Positions 19,358-30,732 are shown, counted from the stretch's first letter. The stretch is DNA of 64,000 bases from an uncultured Victivallaceae bacterium (GCA_944392655.1 CALXXL010000003.1:1-64000); one strand, 5' to 3'. The notes: a model not told the origin generated them from the letters alone. Numbers and translations: made by a program.

Positions 19358-20620
19358 ATGGCAAAATTCGCACCGCCGCCCGGAACCAGCGATATTTTTC
19401 CGGAAGAAGCGCCGAAATGGAGAAACATTGAACGTACGGCGCAGAAAGTTTTTTCCAGTTACAACTTCGGCGAACTGCGTACTCCGATATTTGAATATAC
19501 CGAGATATTCCATCGCGGTCTGGGAGAGGAAACCGAGGTTGTGCGCAAGGAGATGTACACCTTTGAGGATCGCGGCGGGCGCAGTCTTACTCTCCGTCCG
19601 GAAGGGACGGCAGGAGTTATGCGTGCACTATTAAATACCGATGTGCTCAATGGAGTTGAACAACGGGTTTATTATTATGGACCGATGTTCCGCGGAGAGC
19701 GTCCTGCGGCAGGCAGAAGGCGCCAGTTTCACCAGATAGGGGTGGAAAATGTAGGCAGAATTGCTCCGGAGCTGGATGCTGAATGTATTGCGATGCTGAT
19801 GGATCTGTTAAATTCGCTTGGCATAACCGATGCAAAGCTGTCAATCAACACCCGCGGAGTAGCGGCGGATCGGGTTGATGCAGCAAAAGCGCTGAAAGAA
19901 TATTTCGTCAACCATATTGGTGAAATGTGTGAAGACTGCGCCAACCGTTTAAGCGGCAATATATGGCGTATACTGGACTGCAAACAGGAAAAATGCCGTC
20001 AAATTATTGCCAAAGCACCGGATTATCTTGATTTCTTTACTGAAGAATCCAAGAATTACTTTAAACGGGTATGCACGGCACTGGATGCACTTGGTATAGA
20101 ATATGTGCATGATCCGCTTCTGGTACGTGGTCTGGATTACTATGTTCACACGGTATTTGAAGTCAGTCACTGGGGGCTTGGCGGCCAGAGTGCGATTGCC
20201 GGAGGCGGTCGTTATGAATTGTATCTGCCGGAGCAGAACCGTCCGGTTATCGGGGTAGGTTTTGCGGCCGGCATGGAACGGCTGCTGATGGCTCAGGAAG
20301 CGCTGAAAGTTGATGTTCCGTCGGACAAAGGCAAGGTGGTATATCTTGTCAGCCTTGGCGAAGAGACCGTTCCGGCCAATCTCAAATTGGCAGCGGCGCT
20401 GCGAAAAGCCGGTTTAGTGGCAGTTACTGAGGTTGAAGCGAAGTCGATGAAGTCGCAAATGCGTACAGCCGACCGGCTAAAAGCAGATATTGCATTGATA
20501 ACCGGCAGCAATGAACTTGCCTCCGGCAGTGTAGTACTTAAGAATATGTCTGACGGTACTCAAGTGGAAATTCCGCGTGATAAAGCAGTTGAAGAGTGTT
20601 TAAAAATATTGGTTAAATAA
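19358..20620 (+). CDS. hisS: Histidine-tRNA ligase
   Basis: Charges tRNA-His. A class II synthetase of 420 aa, the usual length. Motif 1 lies in the N-terminal region (PPGTSDIFPEE, then FGELRTPIFEYTEIF), motif 2 in GPMFRGERPAAGRRRQFHQ, and the two histidine-specific motifs are LVRGLDYYVHTVFEV near 253 and AGGGRYELY near 281. The C-terminal anticodon-binding domain is present (residues about 325-420). AGAGG precedes the ATG. It heads a rightward run with adk, map, infA, ackA and pta. Confidence 0.96.
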   Translation: MAKFAPPPGTSDIFPEEAPKWRNIERTAQKVFSSYNFGELRTPIFEYTEIFHRGLGEETEVVRKEMYTFEDRGGRSLTLRPEGTAGVMRALLNTDVLNGVEQRVYYYGPMFRGERPAAGRRRQFHQIGVENVGRIAPELDAECIAMLMDLLNSLGITDAKLSINTRGVAADRVDAAKALKEYFVNHIGEMCEDCANRLSGNIWRILDCKQEKCRQIIAKAPDYLDFFTEESKNYFKRVCTALDALGIEYVHDPLLVRGLDYYVHTVFEVSHWGLGGQSAIAGGGRYELYLPEQNRPVIGVGFAAGMERLLMAQEALKVDVPSDKGKVVYLVSLGEETVPANLKLAAALRKAGLVAVTEVEAKSMKSQMRTADRLKADIALITGSNELASGSVVLKNMSDGTQVEIPRDKAVEECLKILVK

Positions 20621-20652
20621 CCGTAATTTTATTTTTAAGGAGAAACATAACT

Positions 20653-21306
20653 ATGGCGATCAGCAAAAGAAATCTCATTTTCCTTGGGGCGCCGGGTTCC
20701 GGCAAAGGAACCATGGCGGCAGCATTGCGTGAAGTTGAACCTTTGGCACACATCTCTACCGGCGATCTGCTGCGGGATGAAATCAAGCGCGACACTGCGT
20801 TGGGTCGTGAAGCAGCCGGCATTATGAAAGCCGGTGGTCTGGTCTCTGACGACATTGTCTGCGGCATGGTTCGCAATCGTCTTGCCCAGCCTGACTGTGC
20901 GAATGGTTTTATTCTTGACGGCTTTCCGCGCACAATTGCTCAGGCGGAAAAACTTACTGAAGTACTGGCCGAATTGAATAAAAAACTTGATGCTGTAGTA
21001 AACATTGTGGTTGAAGATGAAGTAATCCTCACCCGTCTTACCAGCCGTCTTTCCTGCCGCGGCTGCAGTGAAATTTACAATAAGATCAGCAAGAAGCCGA
21101 AAGTTGAAGGCGTATGCGATGTCTGCGGCGGTGAACTTTATCAGCGTCCGGATGATTCGCTGGAAACTGCGCAGCAGCGTTTGGCGGTATTTTACAAGAA
21201 CACGCAGCCTTTGATCGACTACTATCGTGAACGCGGACTTCTGGTTGATATTGACAAAGAAGAAGTTCCGGAAAAACTGGAGCAGCTGCTTGCCGCATTG
21301 GCATAA
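20653..21306 (+). CDS. adk: Adenylate kinase
   Basis: Interconverts ATP plus AMP with two ADP. A 217-aa long-type enzyme. The P-loop is GAPGSGKGT (residues 12-20), the AMP site includes STGDLLRDEI, and DGFPRT is present at 89-94. The LID carries a zinc site with C135, C138, C155 and C158 (CxxC pairs). AAGGAG lies upstream. It is 32 nt after hisS and followed closely by map, an order (adk-map-infA) usually seen inside the spc ribosomal protein operon but here without ribosomal genes. Confidence 0.97.
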   Translation: MAISKRNLIFLGAPGSGKGTMAAALREVEPLAHISTGDLLRDEIKRDTALGREAAGIMKAGGLVSDDIVCGMVRNRLAQPDCANGFILDGFPRTIAQAEKLTEVLAELNKKLDAVVNIVVEDEVILTRLTSRLSCRGCSEIYNKISKKPKVEGVCDVCGGELYQRPDDSLETAQQRLAVFYKNTQPLIDYYRERGLLVDIDKEEVPEKLEQLLAALA

Positions 21307-21324
21307 CAGTTGAATCGGCTTGAT

Positions 21325-22098
21325 ATGGTCAGTGCAAGAGATGTAATCATCCACACGCCGGAAGAGATATCCCGTATCCGTATTGCGGCGCAGGCCACAG
21401 CAGTGGTACGGGATGAGCTGGCAAAGCTCATTGAACCCGGTATGACGACCAAGGATGTGGATATTCTGGCCGGGCGCCTGATAGCCCAGACCGGTGGCAG
21501 AAGCAGTTTCTTAGGCTATGCCGGTTATCCCGGTAATGTGTGTATTTCGGTAAACGACGAAGTTGTTCACGGGATTGGTGTTGACAGCAGAGTTCTTCGT
21601 GAGGGTGACATTGTCAGTCTTGACGTGGGGGTGGAGATCAACGGTGCAACCGGAGATACTGCCAGAACAGTACCTTTAGGGCATGTATCCAGTCAGGTTG
21701 AGCATCTGCTGGCCACCACAGAAGAAGCGTTGATGAATGGTATAAAGCAGGCGTTGGCGGGCAATCATATTGGTGACATATCACGGGCGGTGGAGCAGAC
21801 GGCAATCAAGGCCAAGCTCGGAGTAGTGCGTGATTATGTTGGTCACGGTTGTGGAATAAAGCTGCATGAACCGCCGGAAGTGCCAAACTTCCAGAGCCGG
21901 TTCAAAGGGCCGCAGCTGGTACCTGGAATGGTACTGGCGATTGAACCGATGTTCAATCTTGGAACTTGGAAAGTAAAGACCGAACGTGACGGTTGGACAG
22001 TTCGCACCTGCGATGGCAAATGGTCTGCTCACTTTGAGCATTTGGTATTAATAACAGAAGAAACTCCGGAGATTTTAACGTGGCCAAAGACGATGTAA
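21325..22098 (+). CDS. map: Methionine aminopeptidase, type I
   Basis: Removes the initiator Met from nascent proteins. I start at ATG 21325 (257 aa; [19 protein letters not shown] fits the family start); a TTG at 21310 would add five residues, and neither has a clear ribosome site. The dimetal ligands are all visible: Asp in SLDVGVEI, Asp in TGDTART, His in [12 protein letters not shown], Glu in LAIEPMF and Glu in [10 protein letters not shown]. The gene lies 18 nt after adk and overlaps the infA start by 19 nt, implying coupled translation. Confidence 0.95.
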   Translation: MVSARDVIIHTPEEISRIRIAAQATAVVRDELAKLIEPGMTTKDVDILAGRLIAQTGGRSSFLGYAGYPGNVCISVNDEVVHGIGVDSRVLREGDIVSLDVGVEINGATGDTARTVPLGHVSSQVEHLLATTEEALMNGIKQALAGNHIGDISRAVEQTAIKAKLGVVRDYVGHGCGIKLHEPPEVPNFQSRFKGPQLVPGMVLAIEPMFNLGTWKVKTERDGWTVRTCDGKWSAHFEHLVLITEETPEILTWPKTM

Positions 22099-22298
22099 TC
22101 AGGGTTGACGGCGTAGTCAAAGAGTTGCTGCCGAACACCATGTTCAAGGTGGAGATACCCGGCGGACACATTATCATGTCCCATATCAGCGGCAAAATGC
22201 GGTTGAACTTTATCAGAATACTTCCAGGGGATACGGTTACTCTGGAAATGTCTCCTTACGATCTGACCAAAGGCCGGATTGTATTCCGTAAGAAGTAG
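22080..22298 (+). CDS. infA: Translation initiation factor IF-1
   Basis: Binds the ribosomal A site during initiation. The 72 aa are exactly canonical: [19 protein letters not shown], then [30 protein letters not shown] in the OB fold. The start is a GTG embedded in the last codons of map; no downstream ATG would preserve the conserved N-terminus, so the 19-nt overlap is real. The C-terminus ([10 protein letters not shown]) is normal for the family. It precedes ackA by 18 nt. Confidence 0.95.
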   Translation: MAKDDVIRVDGVVKELLPNTMFKVEIPGGHIIMSHISGKMRLNFIRILPGDTVTLEMSPYDLTKGRIVFRKK

Positions 22299-22316
22299 AG
22301 CAGTAAGGAAAATAAA

Positions 22317-23558
22317 ATGAAAGTATTAGTATTGAATGCCGGGAGTTCCTCGGTAAAATTTACTCTGTACAGCATGGCGCATGAGATGGTTCTGGCCAAA
22401 GGGCAGGTTGAACGGCTTGGCTTGGAAAATCCGAACCTCATCTACAAGCGAGATGACAAGAAATACGAAGAAGTGCGTCGTGATATCAAAACTATTGCTG
22501 ATGCGATCAAGGCAATTCTGAATAAACTGGTTGATCCGGAAATTGGAGTAATTAAAAGCACGAGTGAGATTGAAGCTGTGGGACACCGTGTTGTACATGG
22601 CGGGGAACGTGCCAACCGTCCGGTATTGGTAAATGACGAAGTAAAATCCATTATTACCGACTGTATTGCTTTGGCTCCTTTGCACAATCCTGCCAACCTG
22701 GCCGGTATAACCGCGTGCGAAGAGATCTTCCCCGGAGTGCCGAATGTAGCGGTATTCGATACAGCGTTTCATCAGACAATGCCTCCGGCAGCATTTCTCT
22801 ATGCGGTGCCTTATGAACTTTATACAAAATACGGTATTCGCCGTTACGGTTTCCACGGTACCAGTCACAACTTTGTAGCCAAGGCTACCGGAGCCTATCT
22901 TGACCGTCCGTTTGAAACGTTGAAGATGATCACCTGCCATCTTGGCAACGGTTGCAGTATTGCGGCGATCAATAACGGGGTTGTCGTTGACACCTCAATG
23001 GGGCTCACCCCATTGGAAGGGCTGGTAATGGGAACCCGTTGTGGCGATATAGATCCGGCAGTAGTTCTGCGGCTGGTTGAATTGGGTCACTCCACCAAAG
23101 AGATCGACGTATTGCTGAACAAGAAGAGCGGTCTGCTCGGAGTTGGTGGTATTGGATCGAGTGACATGCGTGACATTATAGCGGCGGAAATGAATGGCGA
23201 CCAGCAGGCTCTGCGTGCGCGCCGGATGTTCACCCGTCGTCTGGTAAAATATATTGGGGCCTACTTTACGCTTCTTGGCGGAGCGGATGTAATCGTCTTC
23301 ACTGGTGGCGTTGGCGAATGGAGCAACTATGTTCGCCGCAAAGTTGTGGAAAAGCTTGCCTGTCTCGGTGTGATGCTGGATGTTGAAGCTAATGAAACAA
23401 CTTTGGGCAAAATCGGCACAATCTCCACTCCGGAAAGCAAAACCAAAGTTGTTGTTATGCCGACGGATGAGGAATTGATGATCGCCCGCAGTGTAGTTGA
23501 TACACTGAAACTTGAAGATGTTCATTTGAACCCGAAAAAAGCACAGAAAGCGAATTAA
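22317..23558 (+). CDS. ackA: Acetate kinase
   Basis: Makes ATP from acetyl phosphate and ADP, giving acetate. A 413-aa ASKHA-fold enzyme starting [19 protein letters not shown]. Further marks are [47 protein letters not shown] with the following [10 protein letters not shown], and FTGGVGEWS near the C-terminus. TAAGGA precedes the start. It is followed after 4 nt by pta, together forming the classical acetate pathway. The C-terminal tail is Lys-rich and slightly extended. Confidence 0.96.
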   Translation: MKVLVLNAGSSSVKFTLYSMAHEMVLAKGQVERLGLENPNLIYKRDDKKYEEVRRDIKTIADAIKAILNKLVDPEIGVIKSTSEIEAVGHRVVHGGERANRPVLVNDEVKSIITDCIALAPLHNPANLAGITACEEIFPGVPNVAVFDTAFHQTMPPAAFLYAVPYELYTKYGIRRYGFHGTSHNFVAKATGAYLDRPFETLKMITCHLGNGCSIAAINNGVVVDTSMGLTPLEGLVMGTRCGDIDPAVVLRLVELGHSTKEIDVLLNKKSGLLGVGGIGSSDMRDIIAAEMNGDQQALRARRMFTRRLVKYIGAYFTLLGGADVIVFTGGVGEWSNYVRRKVVEKLACLGVMLDVEANETTLGKIGTISTPESKTKVVVMPTDEELMIARSVVDTLKLEDVHLNPKKAQKAN

Positions 23559-23562
23559 TATC

Positions 23563-24579
23563 ATGAGTGCGTTGGATCTTTTTATTGCCAAAGCCAAACA
23601 GGGCGGCAAGAAGCTGGTACTCCCGGAAGGCCAGGATCCCAGAGTAGTAGCTGCGGCCAATATGATTATAGAACAGAATGTGGCCCGCGAAGTGGTAGTA
23701 CTTGGCAGTGATGCCGAATTGAATGCCGCCTGTGCGGCTGCTGGCATAACGGAACGAAAATTCATTGCTTTGGATTATTTAAAATCAGCGCAGTTTGAAG
23801 AATTTGCGCAAAAGTTTGCAGACAAGCGTGCGGCAAAAGGCGCTACGCTTGAAACCGGACGCAAAGCTATGGAAAACCGGATTTATTTCGGTGCCATGAT
23901 GACCAGCTCCAATATGGTGGATGGTTTGGTTGCCGGAAGTATTTCCAGCACTGCGGATATGCTGCGTGCAGCCTTTCAGTGCATTGGCACTGCTCCCGGC
24001 ATCAAGATTGGCAGCAGTTGCTTTGTAATGGATTTGAAACAGCCAACACCGTCGGGAGACAATGTATTGCTTTTCGCCGACTGTGGCGTTAATCCGAATC
24101 CGACAGCTGAACAGCTGGTAGATATTGCTACTGCCACCAGCGAAACTTACCGTGCGCTGCTTGGCAGAACTCCGAAAGTGGCGTTCCTCTCTTTCTCCAC
24201 CAAAGGCAGTGCCAAGCATGAGCTGCTGGACAAGGTTATTGCCGCAACGGAAATGTTCAAAGAAAAAATTCAGAAGGAAAATCTGGATATCATTACCGAC
24301 GGCGAACTTCAAGGCGATGCAGCGTTAATACCCAAAGTAGCCGCCAGCAAAGCGCCGGGTTCACCGCTGAACGGCGGAGCCAATGTACTGATATTCCCGG
24401 ATCTGAATGCCGGCAATATCTGCTACAAACTGGTACAGCGTCTGGCGGGAGCCGGAGCTTACGGCCCGATTCTGCAAGGGTTGGCCAAGCCGTTGAACGA
24501 CCTGTCGCGCGGCTGCGTGGCGGAAGATATTTTCGGCGTAGCGGCGATTACCGTCTGCCAGGCGATGAATCAGAAATAA
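23563..24579 (+). CDS. pta: Phosphate acetyltransferase
   Basis: Converts acetyl-CoA and phosphate to acetyl phosphate. The 338-aa short form lacks the N-terminal P-loop and DRTGG domains found in long Pta proteins. [20 protein letters not shown] opens the protein; [28 protein letters not shown] and [20 protein letters not shown] are conserved. A butyryltransferase (Ptb) is less likely, given the neighbouring ackA and the close match to Pta motifs. It ends the hisS-to-pta run; the next gene is 20 nt on. Confidence 0.95.
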   Translation: MSALDLFIAKAKQGGKKLVLPEGQDPRVVAAANMIIEQNVAREVVVLGSDAELNAACAAAGITERKFIALDYLKSAQFEEFAQKFADKRAAKGATLETGRKAMENRIYFGAMMTSSNMVDGLVAGSISSTADMLRAAFQCIGTAPGIKIGSSCFVMDLKQPTPSGDNVLLFADCGVNPNPTAEQLVDIATATSETYRALLGRTPKVAFLSFSTKGSAKHELLDKVIAATEMFKEKIQKENLDIITDGELQGDAALIPKVAASKAPGSPLNGGANVLIFPDLNAGNICYKLVQRLAGAGAYGPILQGLAKPLNDLSRGCVAEDIFGVAAITVCQAMNQK

Positions 24580-24599
24580 AATAAAAAAAATACGATAAA

Positions 24600-25172
24600 A
24601 TGACGGCAGTTTCCGGCACAGAAAAGAACAGTTGTCCAGGAAAAAGTTGGGTAATCCGGCAAATCCGCCGGATTGCCAACAGTTGCCGTACATTTCTCTA
24701 CTTTCACCTCCGTTGCCGGTGGGTGAAGCGGTGCGGAATGATCAGGATTCCCTGGAGTGTCAGGCTCTGGTCGCCGCACCGCCATATTATTTTAGGCAAC
24801 CGTGTACAGTTCGGCCCCGGCTGTGTAATAGAGTGCGACGCAGAGATAGGAGACTCGGTTCTTCTCGCGCGTAATGTTGCATTGGTGGGTCGTGACGATC
24901 ACAGATTCAACATTCCAGGGGAGACTATATGGGACTCCGGGCGTGGAGATAAATTCATCACCCACATCGGCAATGATGTCTGGATCGGGCATGGAGCGAT
25001 AATTCTCTCCGGCGTAACGATTGGCAATGGGGCAATAATTGCGGCTGGTGCGGTAGTAACCTGTGATGTGCCGGAATATGCGATTTTCGGCGGCAATCCG
25101 GCTAAATTGCTCAAAATGCGTTTTTCTGAAGCGGAATTACGCGAACATAAAAGATTGTTGAAGCTCAATTAA
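24600..25172 (+). CDS. Left-handed beta-helix O-acetyltransferase
   Basis: A 190-aa hexapeptide-repeat acetyltransferase of the LacA/WbbJ/CysE-like superfamily. The N-terminal 55 residues are basic and hydrophobic, then hexad repeats ([36 protein letters not shown]) build the helix; the catalytic His is in [11 protein letters not shown]. The C-terminal [17 protein letters not shown] is typical of sugar acetyltransferases. No ribosome site is seen before the ATG. The acceptor sugar is unknown. It overlaps the end of sbcC on the other strand by 8 nt. Confidence 0.87.
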   Translation: MTAVSGTEKNSCPGKSWVIRQIRRIANSCRTFLYFHLRCRWVKRCGMIRIPWSVRLWSPHRHIILGNRVQFGPGCVIECDAEIGDSVLLARNVALVGRDDHRFNIPGETIWDSGRGDKFITHIGNDVWIGHGAIILSGVTIGNGAIIAAGAVVTCDVPEYAIFGGNPAKLLKMRFSEAELREHKRLLKLN

Positions 25173-28100
25173 AGTTCCGGCATCCCGGGCCTGAAATCCT
25201 GCTGCGTCCGCTGCCCACGGGAATAACCGATATAATGGTGGACAATCTTTCCTGCAATCCGCCGACATGAGAAATCACGCCTATAAGTTTATTCTCGCCA
25301 GCCAGAACGGTCAAAGCGGTCAGAGCTGAATCAAGTGTTTCCCCGTCTAATGAACCGAATCCCTCATCGAGAAACAGGGAGTCGATTCTAGTATTTTTCC
25401 CTGCCATATCCGACAATCCAAGTGCCAATGCCAGACTAACCAGAAAAGTTTCTCCGCCAGAAAGGCTTTTTACAGTTCTAATCTCTCCTGCCTGTTCGCT
25501 GTCTATCACATTCAACTCCAATATTGCGTCTGGCGCCCGCTGTAAAAGATAACGCGGCGCAATCCGCAACAGATTGCGGTTGGCATGTTTTATCAACAAA
25601 TCAAATGTCAATCCCTGAACGAAATTGCGGAATTTTTTAGCATCCGATCCACCTATAAGTTCATCCAAAAGCCGCCATTTCTCAAAATTATCTCTGGCGT
25701 TCTGCAATTTTTCGCATTCGTTTTTAAATCGGACTTTTGCGGTCTCATTATCTGCCAACTTCTGAGTTAACGCGCCAGAATGTGCCAATGCCCGGTTGAG
25801 TGCATCGCGTTCGAGCTGAAGTTTTCCGGCAATTTCCTCCTTTGAAGGTCGCTCAGAATATTGAGTAACACATTCCCGGTAGGATGCCTCAACGCTCTTA
25901 CGTTGTCCTTTAAGTTCAAGCCCTGTTTTATCGAGGTCGGCTTTGCGGATTGATAACAATTCAAACTCCTCATTATCAAGCAGACAATGAGAAAAATCCT
26001 CTTCAGAATGGAACCCGGCCGACTGCAAGCTCTCACTCCATTCCGCCTCCAACTGTGGCAACTCCGCTATATCTTCAGTCAACGTGCGTTCAAGCTCCCT
26101 GATCCTGCCGGTTAGAATATTTACCCTTTCTGTGATTTTATTCTCCGCCGCCGCCATATTTTCACAACATTCCCTCGCATCAATCATAATAGCGGAAAAT
26201 CTTGCCCCTTCGGCATCAGGAGATTTAGCTCCATACAGATTACTGCGCAGCGAACGCTGTTCTTCCAGCTTAGCGGCGACTTCCTGCATTGAGTCAACCA
26301 GAGACTTGCGGCTGCGTTTTTTTTCCTCTATCAATACAGTCAAAGCGGCAATCCGGGTATTGGTTTCGCCAAGCATAGCCGAATACTTCTTCTGACATTC
26401 CTGCTGATAAAAAAGTTGCTCTCGTAACCCCATAAGCGCAGTAGTTATCTGCTCCGGACAGGCAATATCCATATCAATATCAGCAGACAAGGCAAAGAGA
26501 TTATCAGTTATCTCTTTCATCCCATTTTTCAATTTTTCTATTGACGCAATGTTCGCATTGTACTCTTTTTTCCGGACAGCGATATCATTCTCCAACCGCT
26601 GTATATTTGAATCTATGCCATTGAGTTTCTGTCCGGTAACTGCCAATTCCGATTGATTTTTATCAATATTTCGGTGACATTCTTTTATCAGTGTGATTTT
26701 TGCCTCAAGAGAGGCGATCTTCTGCTGAACCGGTTCCAACTCCGGTATATTTCCATCTGCAAATGGGTGATGGATGGCGCCACACAATGGGCATGGCTGA
26801 TTATCGGCCAGACGTTTGCGTTCGGCTTCAAAATTAACGATTTTAGCGGTCAACAGCAACTCTTTACGCAAATATTCAAGTTCATTTTCATACTCCCGCT
26901 CCAGACGACCGGCCAGCGTGTTTTTCAACGCATTTTCACTGCGTTCAATCTCAAGTTTGAAGTTGGCTGATTGTTTAGAAACACTCTCTGCTTCTCTAAT
27001 TAATTGCTCATATTCCCGTTCTCTGGCGGCAATTGTCAAACTAAGTTCATGCTGTGTCCGCTCTAAAACGGCAAGTTGATTTTGAGCATTTTCAAACTTG
27101 GAATCAAACAGTTTTGCCTGAGTTATTTTCTCGGTTAAATCTGTTTCGGAGATATGTTTCTCCAGAAACTTTTCCGCATACGTCAATTTTTTCCGCCATT
27201 CAGCAGTTGCGGCTTGGATGTTATTGAGTTCTCTATCGCAATCTTTTAATTCGGAATCCAGCCCGGCAAGTTTGTCTCGCCTGCTTTTTTCCTGTTCCAG
27301 CGATGCGGAGATCTCCTGATCAAGAGTCCTCACCCGGGCAATTAATTCACTCTCCTGCCGCCATGCCGCTTCAAGCTCATCATATTTCATACGGGTTCCG
27401 GCGGTTTCCTTCCGTTGTAAAGTGAGTTCCTTTTCTGCGCCAGCCAATTCAATTCTGGAAGATTCCAAACTTTTCCCGGTCGCTTCGATTCTGTGCCTGA
27501 TATTGGAAATTCTCACATATTTTGTCTCAAGATTTCTGGCAGAGCACCCTCTTTCCAGCCGCAGAGCATCAGGCATAAAAAGTTCTTTACGCTCATTCAG
27601 TTCACGTTCTGCGGAATCAAGCATTGTCAATTTACGTTCCAGATTATCCAGTTCCTCCAGCCATGCAAATATTTTCTGATTGGCGTTTATCTGTCTGGTC
27701 AGATTTTCTGATTCAGCGCGAACAGCATTCAGCTCTTCACTTAATACGCGCTCTTCTTCCTGGGAAAGAATATTAATAGCCCGGGTATTCTGTTCAATTG
27801 CGGCCAATTGCTCCGCCTCGGATTTCTTACGTTCGTAAGTAAGGCGGGATATTTCGGAATATATTTCAGTACCGGAAAGCTCTTCCAGAAGTTCAGCACG
27901 CTCTTCGCCGTTCATACCTAAAAAAGCATTGAATCTCCCCTGGGCAAGCAGCATAGTCTTGGTAAACTGTTCAAAATTCAGCCCGGTAATTTCCACAATT
28001 TTACGCCGGTAATCTGCCGGTTTGGCGGTTATAATCATGCCGTTATCAAGATTGATCAACTCCTGTTTATACATGGAAAATGATCTTTTTGCGCCTGATC

Positions 28101-28407
28101 TGGTTGAACGCTTCTGGCTGAAACTTGCACGGAATCGACCATATTTACATGAAAACTCTACCTCGGCCAGACATTCGTTACTGCCGCGGGAAATAACATC
28201 GTTCCGTTCGCCGGTAACTGCTCCAAGCCGCGGAGTCTGACCGTAAAGAGCGAGAGTTATCGCATCGAGTATCGTGCTTTTCCCTGCGCCGGTACGGCCT
28301 ACAATAGCAAATATCCCGTCGGAACAAAATCTGTCATTGGTAAAATCGATCTCATATCCGCCGTAAATAGAGTTAAGATTTTTCAATCTGAGCTTTTCGA
28401 TCTTCAT
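25165..28407 (-). CDS. sbcC: Nuclease SbcCD subunit C (SMC-like ATPase)
   Basis: A 1080-aa ATPase arm of the SbcCD double-strand nuclease, which opens hairpins and processes ends. Walker A is GRTGAGKST (residues 37-45). Long coiled coils flank the zinc hook CPLC (C539 and C542), where two molecules join. The C-terminal half has the ABC signature [19 protein letters not shown] and Walker [14 protein letters not shown]. Full length, no lesion. Its ATG overlaps the sbcD stop by four bases, so the subunits are coupled. Confidence 0.96.
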   Translation of the reverse strand: MKIEKLRLKNLNSIYGGYEIDFTNDRFCSDGIFAIVGRTGAGKSTILDAITLALYGQTPRLGAVTGERNDVISRGSNECLAEVEFSCKYGRFRASFSQKRSTRSGAKRSFSMYKQELINLDNGMIITAKPADYRRKIVEITGLNFEQFTKTMLLAQGRFNAFLGMNGEERAELLEELSGTEIYSEISRLTYERKKSEAEQLAAIEQNTRAINILSQEEERVLSEELNAVRAESENLTRQINANQKIFAWLEELDNLERKLTMLDSAERELNERKELFMPDALRLERGCSARNLETKYVRISNIRHRIEATGKSLESSRIELAGAEKELTLQRKETAGTRMKYDELEAAWRQESELIARVRTLDQEISASLEQEKSRRDKLAGLDSELKDCDRELNNIQAATAEWRKKLTYAEKFLEKHISETDLTEKITQAKLFDSKFENAQNQLAVLERTQHELSLTIAAREREYEQLIREAESVSKQSANFKLEIERSENALKNTLAGRLEREYENELEYLRKELLLTAKIVNFEAERKRLADNQPCPLCGAIHHPFADGNIPELEPVQQKIASLEAKITLIKECHRNIDKNQSELAVTGQKLNGIDSNIQRLENDIAVRKKEYNANIASIEKLKNGMKEITDNLFALSADIDMDIACPEQITTALMGLREQLFYQQECQKKYSAMLGETNTRIAALTVLIEEKKRSRKSLVDSMQEVAAKLEEQRSLRSNLYGAKSPDAEGARFSAIMIDARECCENMAAAENKITERVNILTGRIRELERTLTEDIAELPQLEAEWSESLQSAGFHSEEDFSHCLLDNEEFELLSIRKADLDKTGLELKGQRKSVEASYRECVTQYSERPSKEEIAGKLQLERDALNRALAHSGALTQKLADNETAKVRFKNECEKLQNARDNFEKWRLLDELIGGSDAKKFRNFVQGLTFDLLIKHANRNLLRIAPRYLLQRAPDAILELNVIDSEQAGEIRTVKSLSGGETFLVSLALALGLSDMAGKNTRIDSLFLDEGFGSLDGETLDSALTALTVLAGENKLIGVISHVGGLQERLSTIISVIPVGSGRSRISGPGCRNFN

Positions 28408-29657
28408 GATTTCAGCTCTCCATCACTGCCGGCATTGTGATATTCATACAGGATCTCACTATAAGCCTCTCTCAGCATATTCCGCTGCTCATCCGGTATT
28501 GCCCGGAGTTCCAGAAAGCGCTCAAAAACCTCATTGGGGTTCAGTTCAGCCGGATCTTCATAATTTTGACAGGCAAAATCATGGAAAGTCTGTGCTACGG
28601 AGTTTCTGATCCGTAAAACCTCAAACGGCGCGTCTTCACACATGGCATTGACTTTATCCCGCAGACCTGCGATCAGTTCATCTCCAGTATATTCAACGCT
28701 GACCCAGGCATGACTGTTCTTCAAACGCAGTTCCGTCAGCCCCGCCTCTATTTCCGCCATATTGCCTGATACGGTGCATAATTCCCTGAACACCGGCACC
28801 TCATGCGGTATAATTTTACAACTGCCGGATTCGAATTCAACGACATTCACATATTTCTGCCGTTTGCACTCATTAAAACCTACCGGTACAGGAGAACCTG
28901 AGTATCGTATATAATCGCTTCCGCCGACTTTCTGTGCCGCATGCAAATGCCCCAGAGCCACATAATCAGCGAAGGCAGGGAAAGCGTTTCCGGGGAAAGC
29001 AGCCAAACCACCGACATACAAATCCCGGACGCCCTCGTCGTTATTTCCAGATGCTCCGGCCGCAAACAGATGTCCGGTAACCACAACCGGAGTTCCGGAG
29101 TCAAGGCGCCGTTTTTCCAACTCACAACCTATTATGGAATAGTGGTTAACAAGACCATTAAGCAGATTCTGCTCTTTATCGGCAAACGCCTCACCTTCAG
29201 CAGAAGAACGCAAATCGCGATCGCGCAGATACGGCACCGCCCCGACCAGCATTTCAACTCTGCCCGACCGGTTGCACAGTTCTATTACCTCATCAGTCAA
29301 ATGTTCAGATGCTTCACCAGTAACATAGACATTAAGCCGTTCAAGCAGTGCAGCCGGAGCCTCTAGGAGCGAAGGCGAATCATGATTCCCCCCTATGACA
29401 ACAATATGCCGGCAATCAGGAAGCGCCGACGCCTCCGCCAGGAATCGGTAATATATCTCCTGGGCAGCATTGCCCGGCATAACCGAATCAAACACATCTC
29501 CGGCGATGATCACGATATTGATCTGCTCTTTTTCAAGCAGCTGCAACAACCAGCGGACAAACGCCTCAGCCTCATCCAACCGTCTGCGTCCGCACAGAGT
29601 TGCACCAAGATGCCAGTCAGAAGTATGAAGCAGTTTTAATTTTTCATATTCGCTCAT
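28404..29657 (-). CDS. sbcD: Nuclease SbcCD subunit D (Mre11-like)
   Basis: The 417-aa metallophosphoesterase nuclease of SbcCD. Phosphoesterase motifs run in order: DWHLG near residue 14, GDVFD near 53, GGNHD near 88, and GHLH near 230, supplying the Mn ligands. The C-terminal capping region (about 270-417) is typical of SbcD. It lies between xerC, 12 nt upstream, and sbcC, which it overlaps, in a leftward DNA repair and recombination operon. Confidence 0.96.
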   Translation of the reverse strand: MSEYEKLKLLHTSDWHLGATLCGRRRLDEAEAFVRWLLQLLEKEQINIVIIAGDVFDSVMPGNAAQEIYYRFLAEASALPDCRHIVVIGGNHDSPSLLEAPAALLERLNVYVTGEASEHLTDEVIELCNRSGRVEMLVGAVPYLRDRDLRSSAEGEAFADKEQNLLNGLVNHYSIIGCELEKRRLDSGTPVVVTGHLFAAGASGNNDEGVRDLYVGGLAAFPGNAFPAFADYVALGHLHAAQKVGGSDYIRYSGSPVPVGFNECKRQKYVNVVEFESGSCKIIPHEVPVFRELCTVSGNMAEIEAGLTELRLKNSHAWVSVEYTGDELIAGLRDKVNAMCEDAPFEVLRIRNSVAQTFHDFACQNYEDPAELNPNEVFERFLELRAIPDEQRNMLREAYSEILYEYHNAGSDGELKS

Positions 29658-29669
29658 ATATCATCCGTT

Positions 29670-30620
29670 TCACATCTTTTTACGCCGTGCCCGCGGATGG
29701 GCTTCCGAGTAAACCTCTTTCAGCCGTTTAATGCTTACATGAGTGTAGATCTGGGTTGATGAAAGCGAACTGTGTCCCAGCATCTCCTGAACGCTGCGCA
29801 AATCAGCTCCGGCATCCAGCATGTGAGTAGCAAAAGAGTGCCGCAGCTTATGCGGTGTAAGATCAGGCGGCAGCCCGGCAGTAAGCAAATAATGCTTCAA
29901 GTTGCGCTGATAACTCCTGGCGGTCAACCGTTCGCCGTCCATATTGATAAAAACAGCCCCATCCCCGCGCCGACCTTTGACATAATGCGCCCGGAGTTTA
30001 AGATAGCGCCGCAACGCCCTGCCTGCCGGTCCCCCTAAAGCGGAAAGCCGCTCTTTTGCCCCTTTTCCGCGTACTTTTATGGTCATACCTATCATATCGA
30101 GATCAGGATAATCCAATCCCAAAGCTTCACTTATACGCAATCCTCCGGAATATATAACCTCTGTAATTGCCTGATCCCGGCATTCGGCGAACTCAGCAGC
30201 GGCCTGATTTTTGATCCGGTTGTCCGCGACAGCCTGCCCGTAATATAAAGGAATAGCCCGGATAAGAGAATCCACCGCATTTACGGCCAGAACCTTTGGC
30301 AATTCGCTGCTTTTTTTGGGAGATGAGAGCTCTTTAAACGGGTTGCGTTTTACTGCTTCTTCACGCTGCATAAAACGCCACATTGCCCGCAAACTGGCCA
30401 GTTTTCTCCGGACGCTTGCCGGAGCCAATCCCATACCGCGCAGATGATAGAGATACTCTCTTGCTTCGTCCAATCCGATATCCTGCCATGCGGTGTAATT
30501 TTCCAGATCAATTCCGATAATACCGGTAAACTGTTCTATATCTCTTGTATAGCTTGCCACTGTATGGACACTTGCCTGTTTTTCCAGCTCCAGATACCTT
30601 ATAAAATCCCGAAAAAGCAC
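29670..30620 (-). CDS. xerC: Tyrosine recombinase XerC/XerD-like
   Basis: A site-specific recombinase that resolves chromosome dimers at dif. In its 316 aa an N-terminal SAM-like core-binding domain (residues 1-90) precedes the catalytic domain with R162 (SGGLRISEALGL), a Lys in KVRGKGAKER, H257 and R260 (HKLRHSFATHML), H283 (LGHSSLSSTQIYTH) and nucleophile Y292. All catalytic residues are present. Length and lack of mobile-element neighbours favour the housekeeping Xer over an integrase. XerC versus XerD is not settled by eye. First gene before sbcD. Confidence 0.92.
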   Translation of the reverse strand: MLFRDFIRYLELEKQASVHTVASYTRDIEQFTGIIGIDLENYTAWQDIGLDEAREYLYHLRGMGLAPASVRRKLASLRAMWRFMQREEAVKRNPFKELSSPKKSSELPKVLAVNAVDSLIRAIPLYYGQAVADNRIKNQAAAEFAECRDQAITEVIYSGGLRISEALGLDYPDLDMIGMTIKVRGKGAKERLSALGGPAGRALRRYLKLRAHYVKGRRGDGAVFINMDGERLTARSYQRNLKHYLLTAGLPPDLTPHKLRHSFATHMLDAGADLRSVQEMLGHSSLSSTQIYTHVSIKRLKEVYSEAHPRARRKKM

Positions 30621-30664
30621 CTTGTACTCCTATCAAAAAAAAGTCATTTTTAACATAACACAAT

Positions 30665-30693
30665 TTGATAAAAAAGTAAAACCAGAGTATAGT
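30665..30693 (+). promoter_or_regulatory. Sigma70 promoter of the SH3 protein gene
   Basis: TTGATA (30665-30670) and TATAGT (30688-30693) are exactly 17 nt apart. A perfect TATAAT follows 11 nt on. The ATG at 30733 has AAGGAG upstream. Confidence 0.65.
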
Positions 30694-30732
30694 CTGTATG
30701 TCATATAATTTGTTTAAAAAGGAGAATAAAAA

